Below are positions 9,943 to 21,551 of a DNA stretch of 64,000 nucleotides, in pieces; the first letter of the stretch is position 1; each line of letters opens with the position of its first letter. The stretch spans positions 67,383 to 131,382 of the forward strand of contig MU004187.1 of NCBI GenBank assembly GCA_010093605.1, in the 5' to 3' direction. The translations under genes were made by a program, and so were the position numbers. The notes below the pieces were generated by a model, which had not been told where the DNA came from, searched no databases, and saw only the letters and a program-made list of their open reading frames with translations. Source of the stretch: Lophium mytilinum. Its lineage: Eukaryota > Ascomycota > Dothideomycetes > Mytilinidiales > Mytilinidiaceae.

Positions 9943-11750
9943 GCTTCTACTGGTGAACTAGAGGGACAGGACAGTGAATCTCTGAGCGAAATGCAGTCTT
10001 AAGAACCATCGTAGATGAGCCCGTAGAATACGCAAGGTTTACAACACCGCTTTCACGGAGGAAGAGAGAAACTTCCATTTACGAAGTTATTCAACTGGCA
10101 GCTCAGAGCCCCTCTGAAGTGTCTCAGTTGTGGACACCCGATACAACGCTAGGACAACGGTATTTACAATCCTGCTTACTACTGTCTATGCTCTCTTATT
10201 GAATTATCAAGAGTTAGATAATTTGTAAGATTGAAAAAAGGGGATTGCGACGCATGAAGATACCCGTGAGCTCTTCGGCTTTGCTCTTGGACATATTAGT
10301 AATAAAGAACGTCTTCTCGATTCTTAGCATCTCGATTCGCTCTGACAGAATGCCCAAGGCTTTATGAACCTTGATGAGGAAACGTTCTGTCGCGTCGGGA
10401 AGCACTTTGACGGACAAGAAAATCGAGACTAGGCGTTCGGTGGCTATAAAAATCATGATTGACTAGTCATATCCCGAAAACGATATGTTGGATGGTTGCT
10501 CCATTTAGGAAGCATGTAGAACTGTCTTCTTCGCGCTTCCAATGGGCGCAGCTGTCACCTCTGTTACAACTTTCGACGGTGTATAAAGATACTAATGACA
10601 TAGCTAGCTTGGCGAGGCTTGGGGACAAATTTTTGTTTCGTAAGGGATCAGCTGCTATGATTCGGCGATGGGTGAACGGTTTCAAGAAAGAGTCTAGCCT
10701 CGGGGAATGTCATGGGCATCGGGTACGGAGTATTGAAACCCCACAAAGCGTGATGTTGAAAGGAGTGGGAGCTTTGATGGGGAGGTCGAGGTAATGGCGT
10801 GCGGCTAGTCCCGATACCCAACCTAGTAGCGATCCGGTGAAGAGACGGGCCTTCTTCAACCTCAACACCTCAGGCTATCAGGTCGACTCCCTTCAACCAC
10901 ATCGAGAAGTATGATTCCATCATCAACACCATAACCGTGGTAGCGAGCAGATGGGCCAGAAACGACTTTGTTCATGTAGGAGCATCGCAAGTGAGGATGA
11001 GCATGGCGCGTGCTCAGCTAACTCTAAACACCCAACCGAGCCCCATATCATGATTTGGAATTATGCGGGCGGTCAGTGGTGCGGCGCCTCTCTCCTCTGT
11101 TCTATCCCGGTCAGCTTCCTCTGGTTCAGGCTCCTTGGCGCCACTCCTTCGCAGTCATGTCGAGTATTTGTCATTTCATGCCTTTTCAATCTCGTGGCTT
11201 CCTGTAAGCGTTGACATTTTCGTTGACTCTGTCATCTTGGCTCTGAAACATCATGTCCATTGGCTGGCGCGCATACTCGGTGTTGGCCTTCTCAGTCTTT
11301 TGTCGTGATTCATCAACATTTCTCTTCTCCAAGCTAAGCAGAGACCTGGCGGTTTGGTACAATCTTTTCGCCCCACTGTCCGACGGCTTTGGAATCCATG
11401 TGGCTATCTGCTGCCGCCTCCCGTAGGACCGTAGGGTCGGGTGAGCCAGGATAGGTATATCTCATGGGCCCTACACATCGTCGTATCTGAGAAGCCTCTC
11501 CTAGCGGGCGCGATATCTCTTATCCAGTCCAGTTCTGCGGACGACTCCTACCAAAGTCAAACGGGTGCTGTTCCCAATTTTTACAGTCTCCTCTCTTACC
11601 TCCGAGATCGCCGCTTACACCTTGCCTATGCCAAATACTTCGCACATCATGAACTCTTCCACAGCCTCACAGCCACCCATGTCCAATCGTCAGCCGGAGC
11701 CATGTCGCCGAGATATCAAGCACAGCATCGCCTACATCACTTGTTCACAG

Positions 11751-11876
11751 TCGTCGAACGTCGACTCTAGAGCAGAGCCGCTACCAGAACGATCGCCATC
11801 CCTTTGCTCCCGATCCTCGACGGTCGAGTCCTGGGCAGAGTCACTACCGGAACGGTCAACGTCAACAGTGCCCTCG
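11751..11876 (+). repeat. Two-copy 63-bp tandem repeat
   Basis: The unit starting TCGTCGAACGTCGACTC at 11751 recurs at 11814 as TCCTCGACGGTCGAGTC. CTACCAGAACG/CTACCGGAACG blocks follow in both. The period of 63 keeps one frame open (SSNVDSRAEPLPERS then SSTVESWAESLPERS) inside an open stretch from about 11565 to 11963. This may be the remnant of a repeat-bearing gene. Confidence 0.5.
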
Positions 11877-13262
11877 GATCAGAAGACCAGGTCCCAAGAC
11901 CCAACCGTGGAAGCCTACCGGCGGCTTAAGATGGCTCTGTTTTTCAAGAATCATGGCAACTAGTTGAGACACTGTCACAGCACGGCTTCTGGCTCAAGTA
12001 TCCTGCAGCTGTCATGACGACTTTGACAGTATATCATCTCAGGATAGTCTAATCCGCGAACCGCTCAACCCTCCGCGCTCACTCGTATCAACCTTCCGCT
12101 TGCGAAATCGCTCTGGGAAACGACGCACAAAGACTCTAAAGCCAACGTTGTCGCGATAACAATCGAAATCCCCGGTCATATCGACTGCCTTCTGGAGGCT
12201 CCCCGCATCACTCACAGCGTTCGCCCTCTATCCTTTAAACACTCACCAGACTCAGCTGTGTTATAATAACGGGACGATTCAAATACACGGGTGGGGAGTT
12301 TGGTTGGGGAACTGGAGTAAGACGTTTACGGGACACGGCATACCATTTGTTTGGTGTTATTAGGGCGTTTTGCTTTCCAGCATGAGCATCGGACACATTA
12401 ATGCATGGTTCAATCTTACCGACCAATTCTTCAAAAGGAAATTCCATCGCGTCTCTTGGAGTTTGTCGTGATACTCTCCTCGATGCTTTCAACTCCCTAT
12501 GATTTTCTTTACCTGCTCCACGCCTTGCTGTTGCCAGAACGTGCCTAATTAGGGACTCTGGGCCTATCACTCTATCCTACTGCCAGGAATACAGAACTTC
12601 TATGTTCCAATCCTTACTGTCGTTCAGGGGTATTCCAAGCGCAAAGCGATAGGCTTAGACGCTTTGGATTCTCGCCTTCAATAGTCAAGAGCGTACTGTC
12701 TATTCTCTCATGACCGACGCCTGCGCTGTGATGACGGGGAGGCACATGGGCTATGTTGGAGCTGGATCAAAAGTTTTTAGCCCTCTTCACGATGGCTGGG
12801 ATGGAGAGACATTGGATGGCAAGGATGGTAGTGATCAAGTCCGGCGTGGTAGTGGAACGTTTCTAATTGGGAATGCTGATGATGTATATTACACAACGTA
12901 TGAGGACGAGGGGGTGTTATTTGGACGTCTAAGCAAGACTGATTGGTATACGTACATATTAGAGAGCGCTCCTTTGGAGAAAGAATGAACAGCGGCAGTT
13001 GAAGGGGTCGGTGAAACGCAGGCTTCACGGTATATATACTCGAGCAAGTTGCCACAGTTTTGTTTTCGAACAGCCTCTGCAAACGCTACATAGGATACGG
13101 CACTGTTCTAATCTCCGAAGATAACTATACACTCTCCTGACTGGTAGGGGCAGCTTTCAACACCCACAGAAAAGTGGTCGGCACGTGACGCCAAGCCAGC
13201 CTTCGATTTCAAGCCAGGGACCTCAGCAATTCTCTCCGACGGCACCACCGCTCCATCATTCC

Positions 13263-14203
13263 ATGCTGCTTCCACGATTACTTGCGCCCGCCCGGGTAGC
13301 AATTGCCTCCTCGCGATCATCCTCAATTGCTCTAGCAGCATCGTCTGCTCACGCCTTCGAGGTTGTGCGCTGCGCTGCCGCGGCTCCCATCTCTCCCGCC
13401 CTCACATTCGTTCGACACGCATCCCATCAGACCCAGGGACGCGCCAATGGAGCAAAGGATGGACCGGGAAAGCGGTTAGGAGCGAAGAAGAGCGGAGGTG
13501 TGTATTTGGAATTTGTTTGCCAGTGCTCCACCTGTAGTAGCTTCAATACCCTCCATGGCATTTATTTCCTTTACCAAAACGGCTACCCACATCTCAATAC
13601 TTGGAAGAACAGCTCATGACCTATTCTATAGAGGAATATGTCATCCCAGGCAACATCATCTTCCGCCAACGGGGCACCGGCTGGTTCGCAGGCGAAAACT
13701 GCGCCATGGGCCGCGACCACACCATCTACGCCACGGAAGCCGGCTTCGTGAAATACTACCGCGATCCCCTCAAACACCCGAACCGCCAATACATCGGTGT
13801 GGCCTTCAAACGCACAGAGTCCCTCCCGTATCCACCGAACGCTGCCCGCCGGCGAAGGCTAAACATGCTCGCGGTACAAACCTCGCCAGACACATCTATC
13901 ACAACCATTATTGGCGAGGGCAGGATTCTGGAGGGTGATATGACAGTCAAGGAAACAAAGGTTAATGCTATGCCCAGGCATAAGAGCGGGCAAGAGTTGG
14001 TAATGGGAAAAACGTATGCGTTCCGTGAAGCCAATTGGCAGATCGGACGGGCAGCGGAGAATGCGGGGATTAAAGTGCGGCCGTTTATTCCTGGTGATCG
14101 ATTCAGAGCGTGGCAAAAGTCGGCGGCGAGGAAGGCGGCGAATGCGGAGAAGAGAGGGTTGCGAGGGAAGAGGGGTGGTGGTGGGAAGAGCAAGAGGAAG
14201 TAG
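13263..14203 (+). CDS. MRP7: Mitochondrial ribosomal protein bL27m
   Basis: Two exons, 13263..13497 and 13632..14203, with a 134-nt intron (GTGTGT donor, CTATAG acceptor), give 268 aa. The N-terminus is a Ser/Arg/Ala-rich mitochondrial presequence ending near FVRHASH. The bL27 core follows: [11 protein letters not shown], then [20 protein letters not shown] and [22 protein letters not shown]. The long fungal C-terminal extension is present and ends in a basic [12 protein letters not shown] tail. bL27 binds near the peptidyl-transferase centre of the mitoribosomal large subunit. I chose the ATG at 13263 because it begins the presequence. An in-frame ATG at 13185 is less likely. The exon junction exactly restores the conserved G-E-x-Y-V-I-P-G phrase. 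Confidence 0.93.
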
Positions 14204-14867
14204 GAGAAATCTCGTTTGTACGACTATGCATAGGGGGAGAAGGGTATACTTGCTACCCGTTGTGGACATACTGTACTATGACTATGAAAAGATTCGATAT
14301 TGGCATGACCCAGTGTGGCAGATGGAAGGTCTTACTCGGCTCTAAATGGCATTGAAGTGTGAGAGCTTGAGATGCTAATCAGTCAGATACTCGTTTATAA
14401 TTTGTAGGAAGCCCATTACTACTGATATCTGGAATCCCTGTCGGGTATAATCGAAAGCGGTTTCTTTCTGAGTAGAACGCATTCAAGATTGCTTGAGAAA
14501 TACTAGCCAGCAGATCTTCATACTTCAGCTTCAAAAATGGACATCGAGTCAAGATAGGTACGCCTATGAGGATAAATGACTCTACCATCATCCTAACCCA
14601 ACACTCACAACTCGGCCAACTCCTAGCAAGTCCCAAGTTTTCAAGACCATCAAAGGATGCACCAAGCGGAGACTCGACACACGTGATCAACAACATAGTC
14701 AAGCTTCCCGAGAAAGTCCACCTCGGCCCATCTCCACACTTGAGCCGGGGGTGAAGTTAACCGCGGGGAACGACGACTACCATGCCGCCCTACCATTATA
14801 TACTAACCATGCAGCGTCGAGTATCTGCGTCCATTACCATCTTCCATATACCCAATAGCTAGACACT
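14204..14867. other. Intergenic, no gene seen
   Basis: The region carries the 3' flank of the bL27m gene and the promoter of the CoA transferase. No coding evidence was found. Confidence 0.5.
14797..14802 (+). promoter_or_regulatory. TATA-like box of the AMACR-type gene
   Basis: A TATATA hexamer lies 66-71 bases before the ATG at 14868, in a suitable position for a core promoter. Confidence 0.35.
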
Positions 14868-16192
14868 ATGACCCAACAGCCGCCATTGACCGGCATCCGC
14901 GTGCTGGAGTTTGCAGGGCTGGCCCCAGGTACCACAACCTCAACCTCAACCTCCAGAAGAGCTTCAATGATATCAAATGGAAGCTAATGCAATAACTCAG
15001 GCCCCTTTGCGGGCATGCTCCTCGCCGACTACGGCGCGACCGTCCTCCGCCTCGACCGCGCCCCCGTCATCCCCACCAACGACCAGCTCACCCGGCACAA
15101 AACCTCCATATGCGTCAACCTGAAATCACCAGGCGGCATTGCCCTAATCAAGAAGCTCGTTGCCCACGTAGACGTTGTCATCGACCCCTTCCGGCCCGGC
15201 GTGCTCGAGAAACTAGGGCTAGGACCTGAGGAAGTCCTCCTGAAGCTCAACCCGCGCCTCGTCGTCGGGCGCATGACGGGGTTCCGCCGCGACGGGAAGT
15301 ACAGCCAGATGGCCGGGCACGACATAAACTACATTGCGGTATCTGGCGTGCTGTCCATGTTCGGACGGAAGGGCGAGAAGCCGTATCCGCCTGGAAACGT
15401 GGTCGGGGACTTTGCGGGAGGCGGGGCTATGTGCTTCCTGGGTATACTGCTAGCCCTGTTTGCGCGCGCACATAATGGAGGGATTGGACAGGTGGTGGAG
15501 GCGAACATGGTGGACGGGAGTGCGATTTTGGCGACCATGCCACGGCTGGGGCTGAAAACGGAGGTGTGGAGGGCGCCGAGGGGAGAGAATATGTTGGATG
15601 GGGGCGCGCCGTTTTATGATACGTATGAGACGAAAGATGGACGGTTCATGGCTGTGTGAGTATACCCAGATCTCCTTCGATATTTCTGGCACCCTTTGGA
15701 CGAGACTAACGGATGGATAGGGGTGCTATCGAACCCCAATTCTTCGCCCAGCTCCTTAAAGGCCTCTCCCTCACCCCGTCCTCCCTGCCTGGCGCTCAAC
15801 AGGACCGTAAACACTGGCCCGCCATGAAGACCCTTTTCACCTCCACTTTCAAATCCAAGAACCGTGCCGAGTGGGAGAAGATTTTCGACGGCACAGACGC
15901 GTGCTGCACTCCCGTAATCACACAGGCTGAGCTCGAGGCGGACGGTTTCGATCAGCGGCCGGCTGTGACATTAAAAGCAAGCCCTGGCTACGCGATCGCA
16001 GAGGGCAGCGCAGATCGACCGGCCGCAGTGGGTCAGGGGTCAGGTGTGAAGGGGGGTGGGTGGAATAATGATCTACTGAAGCCTGGGAAGGGCGGAGAGG
16101 AGACTCTGGATCAGTGGCTAGGGTGGAAGAGGGGGAAGCAGTTTGGGGTTGAAGGGGGCGGGTTCGTCATTAATGATACCTCGAAGTTGTAA
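14868..16192 (+). CDS. Alpha-methylacyl-CoA racemase / CoA transferase III
   Basis: Three exons, 14868..14928, 15001..15655 and 15721..16192, join in frame to 395 aa. The short first exon encodes [20 protein letters not shown] and the second resumes [20 protein letters not shown], the CoA-binding start of the family-III fold. The residues expected of an AMACR are visible: His in [11 protein letters not shown], Asp in [11 protein letters not shown], and Glu in [11 protein letters not shown]. Such enzymes epimerise 2-methylacyl-CoA esters for peroxisomal or mitochondrial beta-oxidation. The C-terminus (INDTSKL) is not an obvious PTS1, although its last three residues SKL are a perfect one, so peroxisomal import is likely. 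The acidic/basic triad favours racemase over formyl-CoA transferase. Confidence 0.92.
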
Positions 16193-17488
16193 GGAATGAT
16201 AGTAAGTCTTGTAGTATATCAGAAGGTATTTGGAGTTCCAAGGTTGTCATTGGACCTACCCAGATCATTCCTGTTGGACGTGCTCTGCGATGTTGCTCCC
16301 CATTTCTCCTCATTCAGCCTCACGTCAGCACAGGAGACGGCAAGATTTGATGGAAGTGTGGGTTATGTTTAACACTGTCCTAAGGTGGTGCTGACGATTG
16401 CGATGTCCTACTTTCTCCTAATAGACTTGAGCGGTAAGCGATACCAACACCAACTAACGACTCTCAAAATCGAGGAAGAGGAGTAATATTATGTATCTAT
16501 GAAACGCATCTCGATCATAGGATCCCTACTACACGGAACCCATTGCAAGCAACCTTGACCTAGTTCGCACGTTTTCCCCAGTAATCGAACAGCACCGTCC
16601 AGGTGCATATTCAATTTTCAGGCACGATCGTGCCTACTCATCGGGCACTTCTCGGACTTGTTTGACACTCCACACCAACTCCATGGACTGTCGGGACCGG
16701 CGAAGTTGATCTCCCACGCCCTCTCCTCAAGCTTCTGTGCCATTAAGTTGGTACGACACTGCGCCTCCATTGCGCGAAACGATAGCAGCCTTTTCCTCTT
16801 TCTCACGCCCCAAACCATCGCTCGGGTTACCGTAATGTTTGATGCCCACCAAAGGCCATGACGTATTCTGGTGGATGTGTTGATCCCCAAGCCTCAGCCC
16901 CATACCGCTAGCGCCGTCTTGTCCTTGAAAACCCTCTTGCTGTCCCTCACAGAGAAGAAATCAGTTCGCCTAGGTGGTGGGAAATGGTTTAAACGCCGTT
17001 GAGGGCTGTAGCACGTGGTCGTCAGATGCCCTCACTCAAACACGACCACGAAAAAGGATGCAAGGATAGCACCCTACAGTTGGTACGAGGACTCCACGAG
17101 TAGGAAAGAGGCTGGGTGATTTCTGGTACGCTTTGCGCCGTTTTGGTGGAAGTTCTTATGAATCTACCCGTCTGGAATGAACTTTGATAGACGAGGCGTG
17201 CACGCAGCGTCATACACCTCGTAGCCCAGTTTTGTTGGAAAGAGTTACAGAATCAACCGCGCGAGTCGATTTCTCATAAATACGTCATGCAGGCGGAGGA
17301 GACGTATCGTGGTGGGGTTTAACGGCATAAAGTCAATCATACCTCATCGGTCGAGGACATCCACATGAGAGGAGAAATCAAGGTTCATGATCATCTAGCA
17401 ATATTGAATCAAAGGAAAAGACAATTCAGAGATTTCAATACCTTCTCCCATTCCTACATCCTGCGCCCCATCCCATCCCTAAGAGCCT
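16193..17488. other. Intergenic, no gene seen
   Basis: About 1.3 kb between two convergent genes. Only short frames without motifs occur, and no repeat or RNA gene was recognised. Confidence 0.5.
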
Positions 17489-20400
17489 CTACTTCTTCTC
17501 CTTCTTCACCAACCTGTTGACACTCTTGCCCAGATTCTTCATCCAACCCCCCTTTGAGATCTTCCCTTGCCGACCATCACCAACCGACGCTTCAACCTCA
17601 TAAGGCGGGGGCGCGGTTCCTACACTCCCACTCCCCAATTCATATTCATTCCCATATCCAACATTAGCGTTTCCATTGCCAGTCGATCCCGCATTCGAGT
17701 ACCCCGAATCCATCCTCGAGTGCCGGCCCTCGCTTTCCTGCAGCGCCCTCTTCTCATCCGAATACCCACCCGAGCTTGACACAGGTGCGTAAGGATCCAG
17801 CATGCTCCTTACCTGCTGTACCGGTCTCTTCTCCTCCTTCTCCCCCAGCAACTGATTGCTCACCACTCTGGTCGAGTACCCAGCATACCCCCTGCCACTC
17901 GGTGCCGACAGCGCGCTCGACCGCTCCGGCCCAGAGCTCATCCAATAATTCCTCCCGCGCACACGATACGGCCGCTCACGGTAGGAAGCCGCATACGCCA
18001 TGCCCACAACCTGCGCGACTTTCTTGAGCTGCTGCCCGTAGTGCGGCATGCGGTAGAGCGTCTCGACGAGGCGGTAGACTCCATCTTCGTCCAGAGCCTG
18101 GCGGACGGTAGAGCCAATTTGCTGGCCCGACTCGAGGAGCTTGACGTAGTGCTCGTAGCGATCTTTGTCCTTCTCGAGCGCGTCGAGGCGCGTGCGGCTG
18201 CCTCCGAGGCTGACTTTGCTTCGCTCCTCTTTGATGAGGTGCTCAAAGTACTCGAGGGTCGCGTCGTTGATGCCTCGCGTGATGCTGTTCTTCTTTAAGT
18301 ATACGCGGAACTGCGCCGCCGCCTCCTGGATTTGGGTATGCTCTTGACGGAGCTCAGTGATGTGTTTGGCGAGGACTTTGAGTTGCGCTTCCTTCGCGAC
18401 GGTCTCGTTGCCGTTGACGGTAATTGCTGCAGCGACCGTAGGATCAGTTTCAATCTGGTTCTTCTCGGTGAACTCGACGCGGATGTGCTCGTGTTCGGAC
18501 CAGTGGTGTGAGCATTTCGTACATTTTTCGTTGGAGAAGGCGGCGCAGTGGATGAGCTCGCGCGTGCCGACTTTGTAAGGGGGGACGTTGGTGAGGCAGC
18601 AAGGATTATGGCCTAGCATTAGGTTAGCATACGCATTGGGTATATTAGCTTCTGGAGCAAAGGAAGGGTTACGTACATAGTGACTTGCGAAGTTTGACCG
18701 TTTCCCCATTTGGACCTGAGCGATCCTTAACAGTCACGCAAGAGGCGTGAGCGCAGACAGTCTTAGGCTTGTCTAATTGCTTAGCATCCACTACCGTCTT
18801 GTGAATGTTTAGTTTCGATTGAAGAGCTAGGCCTGTAGCCCTGGTGTTTTTCAGATCGTCCATCTGCTTCTCGTTTTGTGTGACGCTATCAGTGATGGCC
18901 TTTGAGATCTGCTGCATCGGCTTCGTGAGCTGAGAAATGAGGTATCGAGTCTCGTTCAAGCTCAACGTGCTCTTGACTTGGTGCGGGATCAAATTATGAG
19001 TGTATTGTAGAAGCCTGTTTGCTTCTTTCGCAGAATGATCCCAGCTACGCCGGTAGTCGTCCAAGTTGCCGATATCAATACCCTTCTTCCGCGCGGCGAG
19101 ATATCGGAAGCTTTCAGAGTCGAAGCAGTAGACATTATCTCGGTATAGCCCTTTGATGACGTCCTTGTATTCGTCTAGCAGTTTCTCGAGGGGATTGAAA
19201 GTATCTCCTGGTTGGTAGTTTGACCCGCGAGTGTTCGTGAAACCGAAGATCATGTTCTGGGCGGCGTTTCTGTGGAGATGCGTCAACAGCTCTTTAACGC
19301 AGAACCGGAACAGTACGTTCAAACGCGAATTGTTCGGCTTCAAGAGGATGAGGATGCCATGGAGCTGGTCGTAGTTTCGCAAAACTGAAAGAACGTTGAC
19401 CATGTTCTTCCTGTCCTGCTCGATGCCACGAACATCCCCGATTCCGGGTGTATCGATCAACCGTACCAGAGTACCACCGATATAGAGAGGATAGACCGTC
19501 GCTTTCTGAGTAGCCGAATCTCCAGACATACCATCCGCTTCGTCTTCGTCTGCACCAATCTTGACCCGATGTTGAAGTAGTCTGCCCGTCTGCTCGTCGA
19601 CGCTCTGTGTTGCGAAAGAGCAAGGAATGATCCAATTCAGCTTCTCCGCCGACATACCCTCGTCGAGCGAAGAAAAAGTGAGGTAGTTGACAAAGGCATT
19701 GATGAACGTAGACTTGCCAACGCCCGTCTCGCCAAGAATGAGAATATTCAGCTCTCGCGGATTCGGTAGACTCTCCAGAGCGCTCATCAATCGGCGGCTC
19801 GTATACCTTGCAAAGTTAGGTCCGTGACCTTGGCCTTGACATCTGAAGGAAACCCTATCATAGGGAGTGCGTCCACAGTCGCAATACATGAACCGATCGA
19901 CGGTACCGTACTCGACAGGTACGTGACATTTCCAGCAGATCCATTCAAGAACGTGCTGAGAACTGCATTTCTCACCCGGACATGGGAGCTTGACACCTTT
20001 CCTCGAGGCCGGTACATGAATAATAGAGGAATCCAGATATGCGTCATCATAACGCATCAGACTTTTGTCGGAGAGATACTTCTGTTGTTCGAGAACGTCC
20101 TTCGCAGTCATGCTTGTGCCCTGGAACTTTGATATGCGTGCCTTGTCGAGGTCTTCGCCCGTGGCGTCGCAGTCGACCACTATGTCGAGCGAGCCTGGCT
20201 GCGCATTACTCAGAATTCTCGAGAATAGCTTGACATTAGCTTCCCAAGACTCCTGTTTCCTCATCGCTCCACTGTTGAAGTAGAAAACGTATGAGTACCC
20301 TCGGCTGTTCCGACGTAGGAGGTCGTTAAGAGGTTGTCCGCTGTGTCCGACATACTTGGCACCACCGTCGATCATCGACGTAATGAGCTTGAGTTTCTCG

Positions 20401-21551
20401 CTGTAGTCGCCCATCATTGCGGTCAGTTTCGCCGGTGCACATGGTCCGTTAAAGAGATCTTGGAGCAGCTGCTGTGGCTCCCCGGCCTCGGCCTTACCCG
20501 ATCTTACCGCTCTGATAATGCGTGCGTAGCTAGACTTGAGATATGATTCTGCTTCTTTGGCTTCATTCAATTTGTCAAAGACTTCCATGACATGTTCCGC
20601 TGAATCGTATTCTCGATGAAGCTTGAGGTTGTGGTAGTATTCGTTCAAGATTTGTAAGGAGTTGCGGAGTTCGTCCATCAACTCGACGAACTTTTTCTGA
20701 GTATCTGTGTCAAGTTGTCCTACCGAACCTTGGGTGAGTACTGGGATCCCTAAGAGGACGAGGAAACTGATGGGGAGTAGCGTGTAAAAGAGAGGTTGTC
20801 CTTTCCCATCTTCAGTGAGAGTTTGAACCAGTCTAGGAAGACGCAAAATATGGCCATGCGCACTGTCGACTCCCGCTGGAGGAGTTTCCTCGTAATCCAA
20901 CATATCTGAGTGAACTTTGATCTCAAACGAATCGTTTATGCTCATCAAGGCCTTGTACCTTGCCGGTTCGGCGTAATCAGAGCTTTCGTCCTCTTCGAAC
21001 TTCTTGAACGCTTGCTCCAGGCTTTTCTCTATTTCGATTCGATTCTCATCGCTTGAGATTTGGCGAGTCGCAGTGACGACGCTCTGTGAGCCCCAAGTGA
21101 TACCAGTGACGATATGAGTCGCGGAAGTAGAGCTGAGGGTGTCAAAGTCCAGGGCTTCTCTCGCGTCGTTGCTAGCAAGATTCAGAGTTTCTTGCTTAGT
21201 ACTTAGGGTGTAGTAGAATGCCCGATGTACCGTGGGGAAAGTACCACGCTTCTGTAGGACATATCGGCCTGACTTTTCGGGAGCAACCAGACCTGCCAGG
21301 ACGCTAGCGCCAAGCTCCGGGCCGATGTCCATTCTACTGAACTTCTCTTTGAGGGTGTCGTTGTTGCTGGAAGTCATATCGATCTTACTGACGTCCGCAC
21401 TGTTGACCGCTGATTGGGGTAGCGGTCCTCTGACTAGTGACTGAGGGAGGAAACAGTCGTTTTTGGCATCATACAGTGCTCCCAACGCAGCGCTTGAGCC
21501 CAACGCTGGTCTCTTAAGTGTCGGTGAAGACATGCTGGATAAAGCCCTCAA
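17489..21551 (-). CDS. SNTX-like domain fused to AIG1-type GTPase
   Basis: Two exons (18677..21551 and 17489..18612, 64-nt intron with GTACGT donor) give 1332 aa, or 1326 from the second Met. Residues about 20-190 (LGALYDAKNDCFLPQSLV ... ATHIVTGITWGSQSVV) resemble the MACPF/CDC-like N-domain of SNTX-family proteins. A helical middle and a region around 420-510 follow, then a cysteine cluster (C524, C529, C539, C542, C557, C559, C571). The GTPase has a P-loop GETGVGKS at 607-614 and Walker B/G3 IDTPGIGD at about 699-706, then KELLTHLHRNAAQNMIFGFT. The splice joins KLRKSLC to HNPCCLTNVPPY and a C/H cluster (CTKCSHHWSEHEH). The C-terminus is Ser/Gly-rich and ends very basic (NRLVKKEKK). The GTPase part belongs to a known fungal family of unknown role. 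The SNTX match is by pattern only. It is probably a cytosolic or membrane-associated recognition protein. Confidence 0.85.

Larger units (their letters stand above)
8363..13262. other. Gene-poor island with decayed repeats
   Basis: About 4.9 kb without a supportable gene. All frames are short, many lack an ATG, and none shows a family motif. The stretch contains short imperfect direct repeats at 9417-9566, a copy of a dispersed repeat at 9837-9942, and a two-copy 63-base tandem repeat at 11751-11876. I could not identify transposase, reverse transcriptase or integrase remnants by eye. Confidence 0.55.

Noticed and set aside
10214-10456. Minus-strand frame resembling an NLR N-terminal helix
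   Set aside because: A single amphipathic pattern over 80 codons is not enough. There is no NACHT or start context beside it.
12710-12988. 92-codon frame
   Set aside because: No motif and no neighbour supports a gene. It lies in the gene-poor island.
18669-18709. Overlap of two long minus-strand frames read as two genes
   Set aside because: A 64-nt intron with proper ends joins them, and the join restores the conserved C-H-N-P-C phrase, so they are one gene.
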